A DNA stretch of 64,000 nucleotides from Citrus sinensis (GCF_022201045.2 NC_068558.1:1364001-1428000); one strand, 5' to 3'. Numbered from the stretch's first letter, positions 10,491 through 22,079 are shown. Notes: generated by a model from the sequence alone, not told the origin. Numbers and translations: made by a program.

Positions 10491-13400
10491 AATAGGAAGA
10501 ATCTTGGTTCACTGAACACTGAACCAAAAAGGCGGGAAATTTGGTTCGGAATTGATATTATTATCAAATATCAGGCCTTATCAGTAGCGTATCTTGTTTC
10601 TATGTAAAAAAAAAAAAAAGTTTTATTTGTTTATTTTATAATTTTAATTTTAGTTTTGGACAAGTTGTATGTACGTAGTAGGGTAAGAAGAAGAGTTATC
10701 TGGGTCGGTCTCTCTCTCATTGATCGGTGGGTGGGATGATGAATGGTGACTGGTGATGAGTTGATGAAGTTTAAATCTCTCTATCCCCGCAAAGTACTGT
10801 TGTAAAGCTTTTATGCATGTTTCTTTGAAAGTGAAAACAAGAATCATATCTTTGTATCTAGCTAGCTACCATTCAAAAGTCAGTGCCTGATCTCCCCAAC
10901 TCGTGACAACACAACACCAATAATTTGGCTCAATTCAAATTTAATTATATACTGTGGGTGTGATTTGTAATTTCGTTCTATATATTATATAGTTGGGTTT
11001 TTATATATATATTTTTCCATTTTGGATTTAAATTGTTTATGGGTCCGCGAGCTGGTTAGAGGAGTTAATGGTGTCTTTTCTGGTCAGCGAAGTTGGGAAA
11101 GTGGGAGACTAAAAGACGGTCAAAAAAGAATACTCACGAAAGGGAATCAAGGGAAGAGAGAGAAGAAAACACACACACACACACACACACACATTTACAC
11201 ATGTACATGTGCATGCGTGCGCGAGCACGCGCGTGTATACGTGAGATAACAATTTACGCAGTGGGAAACGGGGAATGGGTCAGTTCGGCCATGGGTGGCA
11301 TTGCTTCTCTCAAATCTCTGTTGCCTGGTCTCTCTCATTTCACGGGAACAATATTTTTTGTAGTAGGTCGTAGCATGTATATCATATATATGTCTGGGTA
11401 ATAAATGTTTGAATGGTCTAATCGTAATGAATAGATGTTGAAAAATGAGGAGAAGTCCATGTTCCTTGATGTTGATGAGGCACCCGATTTGAGTAAGTGT
11501 GTGTGTGTGTATGTGGGTAAGTGTTGCTTGTGAAGTAACGTCGGAGATTCAATTTGTCTCCTTGTGGCAGGGCTTGGGGCCTACAAAAGCGCTGCTACCT
11601 GGCTACTCTGCTACGCTAATGGTCAGGTCAGGCCTTTTGTCGTTTCACTCGGTACATCAGATTCTTGTAATTCTACTATTCTACCCTTTTGTTTTTTAAA
11701 CTGTTTCTATCTAATTTTATTTTATTGCTAAAGCTACTTTAGTCTTTAAACATGTTTTTCTCAAAGGTTACAGTGCTCATTATTAACCGACTGAATAAGA
11801 CAGAGGGCACTTGCGTCCTTTAATTTCCCTTCAAAGTTCCAATTTAGTTAAAGTGTTTGTCTATTGAATTAAAAATTATTTTTCTCAAAAAAAAAAAAAA
11901 AAACCCATTGGGTGGCAGTTTCCATAACATCACGAGAACAGACTCCAAAAATTAATGGTACTTAAATTATTAATCTTCTTACATTGTCTTCAAAATCTTG
12001 CTTATTGGTCACATAATTATATAAACATTGACTTCCTCTTCTGCAGAAACCCTTCCTCGTGAATCCTTCCTTGCATGTGTTTTTATTCTGGAATCACATA
12101 TAGTCCAAACATGTGAATGCATATTTTCTATGTATGGATTATACAATGAAGAAAGCTAATTAAGTAGTTGTATTCTTCGGGTGGTCTTTTGGACAAAAAA
12201 TGGTAGTATTATTTTGCAGAAAAGAATAAATAAATCGTGTCGATTAATAAAATTTAAGTACTTTCTAAAATAATAAAAGAAAAAACTCAGAACATGCTGA
12301 ATTAACACTTCATTTTAAGCATAGCATAATTGTTATTATTTTTCAATCTATATGAATGGTGTTGTAACTCCGATATCCCAACCAAAGTGATTCATCTAGG
12401 ATCCATTGAACACACATGCATGTAATTGTTAAAAATGAATGATTTTTGTGTTGTTCAAGTTGAACCCGAGAGTGGTGTGACGTTTAGAAGTAAAGGGGAT
12501 GAACATCTAGTAAGCAACAGAATGTGTATGTGGTCAGCAATGACATATATAGGACCAAGATTTTGTTGAGGAACATATAATGTCGTCGGAATCCAAATAT
12601 CCAGGGACCAGGGTCAAAGCAGAGTTACTTGTTTGTAAAATTTATGTCACTGTTAAACATCCAGTTCCATGTACAAATCTCAATAGTATAAATTTTCCTT
12701 TTGTTTTGTGACAAAGTGATGTTCTGCTCACGTACAGTTTAGAGTATCTGGGCAATTGTTACTGCACCAGGGAACAGATACCATACTAAAAAGCCTGCAT
12801 GTGCCAACTGCGCGCTGCCATGCCGTGGATACAGCGGAGTGGAGCCAAAAAGATGGAGGAACTATTCGCGAACAAGAGAATTATAGTTGCACCTCAAAAG
12901 GATGATTAATTTAATTTGATACACAGTCTTCAGCCATCATGGCAAATTTGGCAGACAAATACTCCATCTAAAGCCATCAAATTTGGGCTAGGGATAATAA
13001 ACTTGGCGGAGTTCATGCACCATAAGGCTAATTAGTGTACAATGCATGCACCGGAGACCCTTTGCTATTAGGAAACTAATTCCACAGCATCCGTTCCGAA
13101 TACAACAGATTGGCTCTGCTTTCGGTGTTGATATGGCTCTCAATGTTCTTCAAATTATGTTCCAGCAACACACTTGTTATTCGTTAAATATTTCTGTTGA
13201 TTTGTCCGGACCGAACTTCACTTTCGATAAATGTGTATACATGTAACATGCATGTATTTTCCCATATGCTTTTCCATCTCTTCTGCTGGCTTCGTTTCGG
13301 CTGGTAATTCTAAGTCCAAGCCCAATATTTTGGGGTCAAACAATTGTTATGAATAGTTCTTGCAAAAGCTTGGCCCATTAAAATCTTATATGTAAAAAGA

Positions 13401-14217
13401 GATAATTTATTTATACTTTAAAAATTATTCTGAACAATCTTACTTTAATAAAATAATTTATTTTAAAAAATGAATCTTGTGAATTATTACTAAAAAAAAA
13501 TTATTTCAAGTCAATATAATATATAATTAAAGAAAAGAAAAGTAAAAACCTCTTCAACATCGGCGTCGTCTTCTTCTTTTGTTGGTGTTGTCGTGCTTGG
13601 AAAATGATCATTTTTTTTTTCCAAGTGTTGTTGTTGGCAAAGAAAGTCCTTTATCTTGATTGTGGAGCCTGAAACTACGTTGCATGTCTATAATGTTTCT
13701 GATTATTATATAAGAGCTTCGCACAGCGATGTATAAAGATGAACATAAAGACATTGACTTGTAATGATGTTCACAATTTTTGCAATATAAAACCATTCAC
13801 TAAGAACATGCATGTTACGTTCTCGAGTGCAAGTTACTTGCAGGGTCGAAATTGAAGCCAATATTGAACAAATATTTAGAAATAAATATTAAGAATGTAA
13901 TTTTGTTAAAGAATTTGTTTATAACTTTGACTTGATTTTAGTGTTACATGCTAAATTTTTCTTAAGAATTTTCTTTGCATACGGAATAGCTATATTGGTG
14001 TTTAGAGTAAATAAAGACGGTTGCTTTAATAAGTTTGATTTAGGACTTTTTGATAGTTTAAAGAGTGTAGATAATAAAACTTAATTTTTTTAAATTTTAA
14101 CAAATGAATATATGGGTAACGATAAAATGTTGAAAGTAATTATGAGAGTGCAAATAGTTTCTTCCTATTTTAATTTCTTAAACAGTTTCAACGACAGTTC
14201 GTATGAAAGCATCCTTA
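10491..14217. other. Spacer downstream of MAKR gene
   Basis: About 3.7 kb without a credible gene. It includes the MAKR 3' UTR, a (CA)n tract at 11169-11192 followed by a GC/CG-rich alternating segment to about 11240, a poly(A) run near 11887-11902, and an AT-rich stretch at about 13380-13540. Short ORFs here have no recognisable domains and biased composition. I see no RNA gene. Confidence 0.55.
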
Positions 14218-14577
14218 GGCTCCGTTTGGTACAGCTTATTAAATAGAGCTTATAACAGTAGAGCTTATAGCAGTAGAGCTTATACCAATAGAGCTTTTGG
14301 ACAAAAAGTCATTGGGTGTTTGGTTGTCAATAAAAAAAGTACTTTTGAACCATTAAATTGTGTAATATTTTTTATATTATATATTTTTAGAAAAGCTCTA
14401 TAGCCTCTACTCCCAAAAGCTCAAATTTTGGGCTTTTACTAGTAGAGGTAAATTAGCTTATTTAAGCTAAAAAAACTCTATTAAAAAAATAACCAAACAC
14501 CATAAAAAATTTTAAAAAGTGCTTATACGATTAAATAAGCACTTATGGCTCTTAAATAAGCCATACCAAACAGGCAC
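14218..14577. mobile_element. Tourist/PIF-Harbinger-like MITE with TTA target duplication
   Basis: A 360-bp non-autonomous element flanked by TTA (14215-14217 and 14578-14580), the target duplication of PIF/Harbinger elements. Terminal inverted repeats of about 23 bp run GGCTCCGTTTGGTACAGCTT at the left and, on the complementary strand, GTGCCTGTTTGGTATGGCTT at the right. The left inner part contains three short tandem units around AGAGCTTATA (about 14246-14300), a common source of transposase-binding subterminal repeats. No transposase is encoded. A diverged relative lies at about 42367-42556. Confidence 0.88.
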
Positions 14578-14873
14578 TTAGTCACGGGAACTATAACTTG
14601 TAAAATGGCGTGGTTGGCCATTTAGAAAAATAGGTCACAGCTATCGTGTAAATTTCAAAATCTGTACGAGTAGTTTCCCTCATATTTGCAGTCCAAGCAA
14701 GAAGCTTTTAAAGGAAGACTCTCGAGCAAATTAACAACTCTTTGGCGATTCATTTATATCCACACACTACAGCGAATTTAATTAGGCAAAAAAAGGCTAC
14801 AACAATTTAATTAATTAACATATCTATCAATATCATAACTAAACAACCATGTATAAGTATAATTATTAATTAA

Positions 14874-15548
14874 TTATAAACCTTGTCCTCGGCACTCCTG
14901 TTGAACGGCCTGGCTCGAAATATTATAAATGATGCTACAATTCATCTTCAAGACAACAGATTTCTTGAAAATCTTGAGTAACTTTATCTTGCCATCTATT
15001 CTAGTGTAGCTGCTCATATTCAAAGATCTCGACAAAATATCACTCCTTAAGCTTGGAACGGTCAAAAACTTCTCAGGATTTAAATGAACGGTTACATTCA
15101 TCCGAAGCGTCCGCCTTGCCTTGGCCTGCCCTTGCGGAATGTGACCTTCGCCCACCACCACGCCGCCGTAGTAAATACTAGTCGTGGTGTTGCCATATTT
15201 GAAGGAGTTGTAATTTGGGTTCTTCACTGAGACATCAGCCAAAAGCGTGACGTTTTCATCGCCGCTGCTGCGAACACTGCCGTTGTTCAAGAACTCCAGC
15301 CGTTGGATTGTCACCGAATTCATTCTGATACTCGGATTCTTGACGTGAAAAACGGTGGCGATCACGATGATTATCACGACCGCAACTAATAGAAGAGCAG
15401 TGACGCAACCAAAGCACTGAAGACATCTTCTTCGATGTTGAAGCGTCAACTTGCCACCTGACATGGCTGGATCTTCATAATCACTGCGGAGATGGTACTC
15501 CGCTGGGGCTAAGGGCTTCACTTGCTCGCTGTTGTTGGCGTTGGCCAT
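14874..15548 (-). CDS. LEA_2 / NHL-type single-pass membrane protein
   Basis: Intronless 224-aa protein of the LEA_2 (late embryogenesis abundant, hydroxyproline-rich; NDR1/HIN1-like) superfamily. These are usually membrane-anchored with a beta-sandwich LEA_2 domain facing the apoplast, and are linked to stress and defence. A short cytosolic N-terminus ends in a basic-Cys cluster (HRRRCLQC, about 39-45). One strong transmembrane segment follows at about 47-69 (ALLLVAVVIIIVIATVF). The LEA_2 domain follows, with VSVKNPNYNSFKYGN at about 105-120 and an N-glycosylation-rich C-terminal half. The ATG at 15546-15548 is preceded by a good TATA box on this strand. A second LEA_2 gene lies about 3.9 kb away on the same strand; low identity suggests an old duplication or independent family members. 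No specific function is assignable. Confidence 0.87.
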   Translation of the reverse strand: MANANNSEQVKPLAPAEYHLRSDYEDPAMSGGKLTLQHRRRCLQCFGCVTALLLVAVVIIIVIATVFHVKNPSIRMNSVTIQRLEFLNNGSVRSSGDENVTLLADVSVKNPNYNSFKYGNTTTSIYYGGVVVGEGHIPQGQAKARRTLRMNVTVHLNPEKFLTVPSLRSDILSRSLNMSSYTRIDGKIKLLKIFKKSVVLKMNCSIIYNISSQAVQQECRGQGL

Positions 15549-15620
15549 GCCCGGATTTAATTCGTGAAGTGTAAATGATGACTCGGTGGAGTTTAATGGG
15601 CCGGCATATTTATATTTATA

Positions 15621-15628
15621 TTTATATA
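15621..15628 (-). promoter_or_regulatory. Putative TATA box for the LEA_2 gene at 14874-15548
   Basis: TATATAAA on the minus strand, about 73 bases upstream of the ATG, within a longer AT run (15606-15629). Position fits a plant core promoter with a short 5' UTR. Confidence 0.55.
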
Positions 15629-16181
15629 CGTGATCAGATTATTCTTTGGTTTTGTATTCTTGTCCATTGTGCATGACGCAAGTGCAAAATTAATTTGCTG
15701 AGTCTCATTGTATTAATTTTTTCTTTTTTTTTTTCTACTTAACGCGTTTGCAAAACTTGACTATATATTGTATTTTGGCCTAATTTGTTTCATAAATTCC
15801 ACCTTAAATACCGGTTATTCTTCACTTTAGATGTATATATTCTTTATCCGAGAAGTTTCCACGAATATATGATGATGGTGTTTATGGACTTTTGGAAGAC
15901 GGCAATGCTTGCACAAATGATTCTTTTTATGGACTATTCCAAGTGTCCGCTTCCTTGAATTTCTTTTTATAGCATTTTTTAACTATTATGAAGAGAAAAG
16001 TAGTAGTGGGCCCCATTGAAAATGATCCTCTTGATAATCACTAAAACGTTAATTCCGTTGAAAAGTCATTAACAATGGAGATGGTGAAACGTTTTGACAC
16101 GCATGATAGCTTATCATTTCATGTTGTGTCATTTTCCCAAAAGTATTGAAGAATAAAACAGTAGTAGTCAATAAGGAGAAA

Positions 16182-16307
16182 ACTACGGTGAAACGATGGT
16201 ACCGTGCCACCGTTGCACCCAGCCGTTGGATCCTAATGGATCCATCCATTCAAGTGGATCTAATGACTGGATGCAACGGTGACACGGTACTACTGTTGCA
16301 CTATAGC
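16182..16307. repeat. Near-perfect inverted repeat (hairpin, about 48-bp arms)
   Basis: The left arm (about 16182-16233, containing GGTACCGTGCCACCGTTGCA) and right arm (about 16256-16307) pair over about 48 bases with few mismatches around a loop of about 22 bases. GC content is higher than in the surrounding AT-rich spacer. It may be a tiny foldback MITE or a hairpin-RNA locus; no target-site duplication was recognised. Confidence 0.75.
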
Positions 16308-16789
16308 TGGACCCCAAAAATAAATAAATTAATGATATTGAAGAACAGTATTAATACTATTGGAAATATATAGAGAACAGAAATTTCGGCACCCAAAACC
16401 TTGTTAAAGTTGGGCTACCGTTTTCTTGTTTGGGCCGGAATCTCGGGAAAGAAAAAGGATAAAAAAACCCTCGGTTCTATTCATCTTAACGTACATGTGC
16501 ACGAATGGCAGCAGGCAGTAGATGATCGGAGCTCGTCCGATTAACAAAGCGGGTTAAAAAAAAAAGCAAAAAACAGAAAGGTCAATCTCCAATCGATTGA
16601 TTTCCATTGTAGATCTCTCATCCAAACGTAACGAGTAACTGCTAGAACAACCAATAATTATATCGTTCTTGTATAATTATTTTTGGGTCATTTTATAAAT
16701 ATCTTGATTAATAATAAATTATGTAAATGAAACATATGACTTATAAATTTAATGTAAAACTTGTAAATTAACATTAAATGTAAATTTAA

Positions 16790-17176
16790 ACATTAATTTT
16801 AGAAATAAAAAATAAGACTTTTAAAGAGAAAAAAAATAAATAAATATAAAATTGATAAATTGATATATTACCAATAAATCAAAAAGATTACAAATATAAC
16901 ATGCAACAAATAAATCAATACTAAATGTAAAATAAAACATAAATCTTAAAAATAGAACATAAGACTTATAGATGAAAGATAAAACAAGTAAATTAGTATA
17001 AAACTAATAAATTAATGCATTATAAGTAAACAAAATAAAAACTTGCAAATATAAAATAAAACTAGTAAATCAATAATAATCATAAAACAACATAAATTTT
17101 AGAAATTGAATATAAGACTTATAAATAGAATATAAAATAAATAAACTAATATGAAACTAATAAATTTATGTACTAC
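16790..17176. repeat. AT-rich tandem array, period about 150 bp
   Basis: Three diverged copies begin near 16790, 16938 and 17090, with spacings of 148 and 152 bases. Shared landmarks include ATAAGACTTATA and AAACTAATAAATT. A partial fourth copy may precede them at about 16735. The array abuts the truncated end of the copia gag relic and may be internal to that element. Confidence 0.65.
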
Positions 17177-17546
17177 TAGTAATATCTTGTTGAAGATGCC
17201 AATATATTCTTGTATTGACACACCATCTCTCATAAAGAAAGTATACAACCTTTCGACTTTTCATGAATAGAGCCTCAATCTTGTTCCAAATACCCAAAGC
17301 TATCTTCTTGCCTGATATCTTTCTCAAGATTGAAACACTACGACTCGAGATCAAGGTGCTACGAGCTCTACTGAGAGCCTGCCTTCTCGTTTCATCAAAC
17401 ATGGAACTAGGTGCTCCCTTTGGATCTTCTTCTTCTAGAGCTGATTCAAGCCCTTGGTGAACAAGCATGGCCCTTATCTTCATCTTCCAAAGAGAGAAAT
17501 CGCCATCAATAGTGAACTTCTCAATTTCTAGTTTTGGAAGTGACAT
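17166..17546 (-). pseudogene. Ty1/copia gag fragment (truncated)
   Basis: The minus-strand ORF starts MSLPKLEIEKFTIDGDFSLW and continues with MKIRAMLVHQGL and LGIWNKIEALFM, the N-terminal gag signature of plant Ty1/copia retrotransposons (FDGxNFxxWKxxMxxLL and WxxLxxxY-type motifs). It lasts only about 126 codons and then runs into the AT-rich tandem array, so no protease, integrase or reverse transcriptase is present. Just upstream on this strand (about 17562-17576) a degenerate primer-binding-like TGGTAACGGATCTC follows ACAACAAG, suggesting that the end of a 5' LTR lies near 17577 and extends toward higher coordinates. The LTR boundary cannot be fixed without a second LTR copy. The element is dead. 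Confidence 0.7.
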
Positions 17547-19403
17547 TATCTAGGATCAATCTGAGATCCGTTACCACTTGTTGTGTTTTCAAAGATTAAT
17601 AAAGTGAAGAAAACAAAAGAAAATGATACTTATCAGAACAAGATCAAATTAGAAGCAAACAAATATCCGAATCAGAAAGATAAAAGAATCAATATAACTA
17701 TAATACTCAAGCTTCAAAATTTAAAGGAAAAACCAACTTGTTTTTATTAATCAAACTAACTCGAAACAGATCTCACTTTACAGAGGATGTTACACATATT
17801 ACACAAAATCAAGAATCATGAAATTTGGTTAAGAAATGAAAAAGAAATTGATCATAGTATCACACACCAGGTGCTATGAAACAGCCAGTTTACACTGGTG
17901 TTTCTAAAAAATTTTCTGGAAAGTGCTTAACGACTTCTGCCATGTTGAAACGGAAACGGAAAATTAAAAGTTCCCAATGCTGTACTCTGTAGTAAAATGA
18001 GTAGTAATATTATTTTCTTATAATTTATTTCAGATATTCACAATAAATAGTGTCATAATTTTTTCCCGAATGGTCTTGACTAAAATCTATGTGATAAATT
18101 GTATGATCGGTTTGAGAGAAGTTTTAAGAATTAATGATGCTGTTATACTCAAATCTCAAACGGACTCACCAACCACACATAATTACAGATGAAGATGATG
18201 GGGCATGCGACTATTCGTGAATCATGGCACCAAGACTAGCTGTTTCTCTTCTTTCACCATTTTTTTTTTTTTGGTGGAAAGGCACTTTCATATTTAATAA
18301 GCAATAAACTTTCTTTCAGTTTCAAACATTGACATTCAATAAGCTTTATTAACTTTAGTTGATTCTTTTAATTGAAAAGCATAACTGCATTGGGCACTTC
18401 CTATCAGAAAGAGGAAAATGGAAAAGTATACAATGAAGGAAGAATAATAATTAAATAGTATCAATGTGCGTTGTAAATTGTTTTCACTCTGTGAGCCTTT
18501 ATAATCATATAGTGAGAAATTAATTTACAAAAATAGTTAAAATTCAGTGATCATTCATAAACTTACCCATTTCCCTTGTTTATATCACTAAAAAAATGAA
18601 GGAAAAAAAAAAAAAAAAAAGCAACTTTAACGCAAAGCCAATCACCAAAGTTCTCATCTTTTTATCGCTGCTCCACCCAAAAATATTCCCCATTTCTAGC
18701 AGGGAAGGGGAGCATCATTTTTTATTCATGTTTTTTTTTTCTTAGTTTTTATTCAACTCCTCAAAGTTTTATAATTTCTAATGACGCTCTTGATAGTACC
18801 GTTTTGGTATTTGGATTGGGAGAATACATCTGTATCAGACGCGGTTATATCAACTTTAACAGTGGTGCGTAGAGGTTGCGATACTCCTGTGATGGCGGTC
18901 TTTGTATATGTTCTCCATGAAAGTTTTTAGAGTCTCTAAACTCTCGAGCTACCTTACCAGTCTAAAAATTTGGTACAAGACCATCTAGGGGCGCTTTTGC
19001 CAACAGCATCTAGTGTACATTTTGCTCTCAAAATTTAGCTGTTTACGTAAATATCCTAATCATTTTTGTACAACAATTTTATGAAGAAAAAAAAATGATA
19101 ATAAAGAGTAAAAAGAATATTCATTTCTTACTAACAAACAAACCAACAATATATGATCATTCTTGAACAAGATCGTGGAGCCATTAGGCGACAAAATCGT
19201 GAGATATATACAAGCAATTAAGGGAAGCATCTTTAATTTCTCCGTTAGAACATGGGATGATTCTTGAACAAGAATTTACATGCATATAAAATCATATCAC
19301 GATCTTTAATAACCAAATAATGTCAATAATGCTAAAGCTTAAATCCCAGAAATTATTACAAAAAGATATAAAACAAGTGAAAGAAAAAGAAGTTAGAATC
19401 AAA

Positions 19404-20048
19404 CTAGCTACTGCACACTAAATCCTCAACTGCTCTTCTTGCTAAAACAAGATTCATGGAACAATCCAATTCAGGCGTCTTCGTTTTCTTCAAAACATTG
19501 AACAAATTCACATTGCCATGCAACTTAGCATAGCTGTTGAGCTTCACTATCCCAGAGTTTCTATCACTGCTCAAATTCTGATTATCCAAATTCCCATTTG
19601 ATCTCACATCAACATCAACGGTTACATTAATCCTCTTAACCTCTCTAGCTTCCACACGTCCGTCACGTATCTTCACGTCACCAACCGTCACGCTACCGTA
19701 AAAAACGCTCCCACTACAATTCTTGTACTCAAAGTAACCATAATTCTCATTATCAATAGTTAACTCAGTCACTAACGTTACGTTAAACGACGGCGATGTC
19801 CCGTTACCGTGGCTGAGATTTTTAACAGTGACGGATTCTAATTGAACTTCAGGGGTATTGGGACGCAAGAAAATTGATGCAGAGATTAAAAGAGCTGCGC
19901 TGACGGTGACGATTGTGACAAGAACGTAAACGAGACACTTGCTGCTCTTTCTTTGGCTTTCAATAACGGCCGGAGCGTATTCTTGATCGCTTCTTGGGTA
20001 TTCGTTTCTTGGGGGTGCAAGCGGAATCTTTGGATTTTCTTCAGCCAT
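19404..20048 (-). CDS. LEA_2 / NHL-type single-pass membrane protein
   Basis: Intronless 214-aa LEA_2 superfamily protein. It has a Pro-rich cytosolic N-terminus with PLAPPRNEYPRSDQ, a basic stretch before the membrane (SQRKSSK), and a transmembrane segment at about 38-61 (CLVYVLVTIVTVSAALLISAS). The extracellular LEA_2 domain carries TELTIDNENYGYFEYKN (the usual N-P-N-like core is IDNENYG here), VFYGSVTVGD and a C-terminal cysteine pair (LDCSMN, LVCSS). Many NxT/S sites suggest glycosylation. It shares layout and strand with the gene at 14874-15548 but is clearly diverged from it. LEA_2 proteins of this type are associated with abiotic stress or NHL-type defence; no specific role can be assigned. 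The ATG is at 20046-20048 with a plausible TATA about 140 bases upstream. Confidence 0.86.
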   Translation of the reverse strand: MAEENPKIPLAPPRNEYPRSDQEYAPAVIESQRKSSKCLVYVLVTIVTVSAALLISASIFLRPNTPEVQLESVTVKNLSHGNGTSPSFNVTLVTELTIDNENYGYFEYKNCSGSVFYGSVTVGDVKIRDGRVEAREVKRINVTVDVDVRSNGNLDNQNLSSDRNSGIVKLNSYAKLHGNVNLFNVLKKTKTPELDCSMNLVLARRAVEDLVCSS

Positions 20049-20187
20049 TAATTAATTTGTGCGAAATATTCTTGAATCTTGGAGAGTGAAAGGGGAGTGA
20101 CGTTTGCCTTCCTCTCGAGTTGGTGTAATTTGTAAAGAGAGAACGGTGAAAGGCTTTCAGGCGTTGTGCGTTATGATCTTGAATCCC

Positions 20188-20196
20188 AATTTATAA
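20188..20196 (-). promoter_or_regulatory. Putative TATA box for the LEA_2 gene at 19404-20048
   Basis: TTATAAATT on the minus strand, about 140 bases upstream of the ATG; weak positional evidence only. Confidence 0.4.
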
Positions 20197-20726
20197 CATG
20201 GGCTGGGGGAAGAAGAAAGATGAAGCCTGTGTTGTGTTCAAAATTAAAGTGCTACGTACTGCTAGCTCATTCCTAACGGGATGAGTGGGTCAGCGCCAGC
20301 CATTGAGGGTCTTTGCGCACTTATGCGACGGCAGATATATATTATATCATATATGTTTATTTTATCTTATTTTTGTTTTCTTGGTTTTTATTATTGTCGA
20401 TGTTGTTTTGCATGTGGAAAAAGAATAGGACAAGGATTTTTGTAGTTCATGTTATGGTTGAATTAGAGTCTTGTGCGGCTTATCTTTTTAGTGTTAGTGT
20501 ATAATTAAAATTTATTTATTTATTTAATTTATTAATTATTTATGATTTCATTCGTGGGAAGATCATATAAGAGAAAATTTTAATCCGTTATAATTATATT
20601 TAAGTCTTGTAATGGGTGTAATCACCAAATATATATTTTAATTAAAAAATGGTTAAAACAATTTTTTGTTACATTGTTTTGGCATAATCGATCACATTCC
20701 TCTCAAACAGTTTTTAAAAAATAAAA

Positions 20727-20907
20727 CAATAATATTTAGGATCCCAACATTTGAGTCCTAACTTGAGTACTAATGGTATGTGTCACTCATTTATTGGATG
20801 AAGAATTTCATAATTAATAAAATTATTTAATTACCATCTAATAGATGGCTGCCATATTAGTCGAGACTCAAATTGAAGTTTATAATGTGGGATACCTAGC
20901 ATTGCTC
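20727..20907. mobile_element. Small MITE with long inverted repeats and 9-bp target duplication
   Basis: A 181-bp foldback element flanked by AAAATAAAA (20718-20726 and 20908-20916). The arms pair over most of the length: left TTTAGGATCCCAAC and, on the complementary strand of the right end, CTAGGTATCCCAC, followed by matching ATTTGAGTC and GACTAATATGG-type blocks. The 9-bp duplication and long arms are Mutator-like. The low-complexity target makes the duplication less certain than the inverted repeat. Confidence 0.65.
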
Positions 20908-21386
20908 AAAATAAAATTGACTGCGTCTGTTTATTTGATTATTTCAAGCAACAGGAGAATGAGATGTTGTATCATTTTCACTCAAGGGAATGTATACTGA
21001 TGTAAGAAAAATATCAGATGTATTTTTAAAAATTTTGAACAGACCCTGTCGCTCATGATTGGATAATAATTACATACCAATGTTTGTTATTTTTTTGTCG
21101 TAATTATGATTAACTCCATCTATATATATCTAACAACAATGATTTTGTATTCTAATAATACGACATATGATATGTAAAAAGATGATTTATGAGGAGGTTT
21201 TACTGCCATATATACGAAGTGAATACAAAGTCATGGTAAAGGCAGCTGCCCCGACTAAGAATAAAATTGGTAAAAACAATAAAGTGAATGTCTCTTGGTC
21301 GCAGTGTATGCTTAGTGATCAATATACCATTCACCCATTTAAATGTCTTTATCTAAGTTTTTATTACGTCAATAATTGACTACTTA

Positions 21387-21659
21387 GGGTGCGTTTGGGA
21401 TTGAGGTGCTGTAGCTTTTAAGCTACAGCTGCTGTGAAAAAAAAACTGTAATTATGAAACAAAAGTTAATAATATATAGTAAATATAAATTTTAAATAAT
21501 AATTTTGATAAAATTATTAAAGATATAATAAATTTTATATTATACAAGTGAAAAATCATATCAACATAGCTTAAAAGCTACAACAGTTAGTGTTTACCAA
21601 ACACTTCAGTGCTGTAGCTTTTAAGCTACAGCTGCTCAACCTCAATCCCAAATGCACCC
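21387..21659. mobile_element. Tourist/PIF-Harbinger-like MITE with TTA target duplication
   Basis: A 273-bp element flanked by TTA (21384-21386 and 21660-21662). The terminal inverted repeats begin GGGTGCGTTTGGGATTGAGG (left) and GGGTGCATTTGGGATTGAGG (right, complementary strand). Both subterminal regions contain the palindrome GTAGCTTTTAAGCTACAGCTG. It is AT-rich inside with no ORF. The GTTTGGG-type ends match the Harbinger superfamily but differ from the element at 14218. Confidence 0.88.
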
Positions 21660-22077
21660 TTATTGCCCGAAATTGATAATGCAAAATCTTATTAGCATGT
21701 AATGCAATTTGAGTAGTGACACGCATTTGAAATTTTTATTTTAAAATTTTATTTCAAATAATGTGATATATGATATATCATTTTTTAAGTGGTTGATAAT
21801 TTTTTACAAAATTTAAATGAATTAATTGCATTATCTCGGCATCCAATTGATGAATGACATATTATTTAAGATGACATTTTAAGATAAAATTTAGAATCTA
21901 TAGTACTACTCATATAATTTTGATTTATGATATTGCTTTGCTTACTCAATTAGGACATTTAATTTGTATCCCAACTAATGTAACATCATTTGATTGGTTC
22001 AAATGATAGTTAGTTACTACTAAATCTTATCATTTCTCATCAAAATAATGAAATTTTATTGCTGATACATGAGTTGT

Positions 22078-22079
<2 letters not shown>

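Larger units (their letters stand above)
15629..19403. other. Spacer between the two LEA_2 genes
   Basis: About 3.8 kb holding the inverted-repeat hairpin (16182-16307), the AT-rich tandem array (about 16790-17176) and the copia gag relic (17166-17546), listed separately. The remainder (17.8-19.4 kb) shows no gene; the last few hundred bases before 19404 are probably the 3' UTR of the second LEA_2 gene. Confidence 0.55.

Noticed and set aside
17263-17460. 65-aa plus-strand ORF
   Set aside because: Antisense shadow of the copia gag relic.
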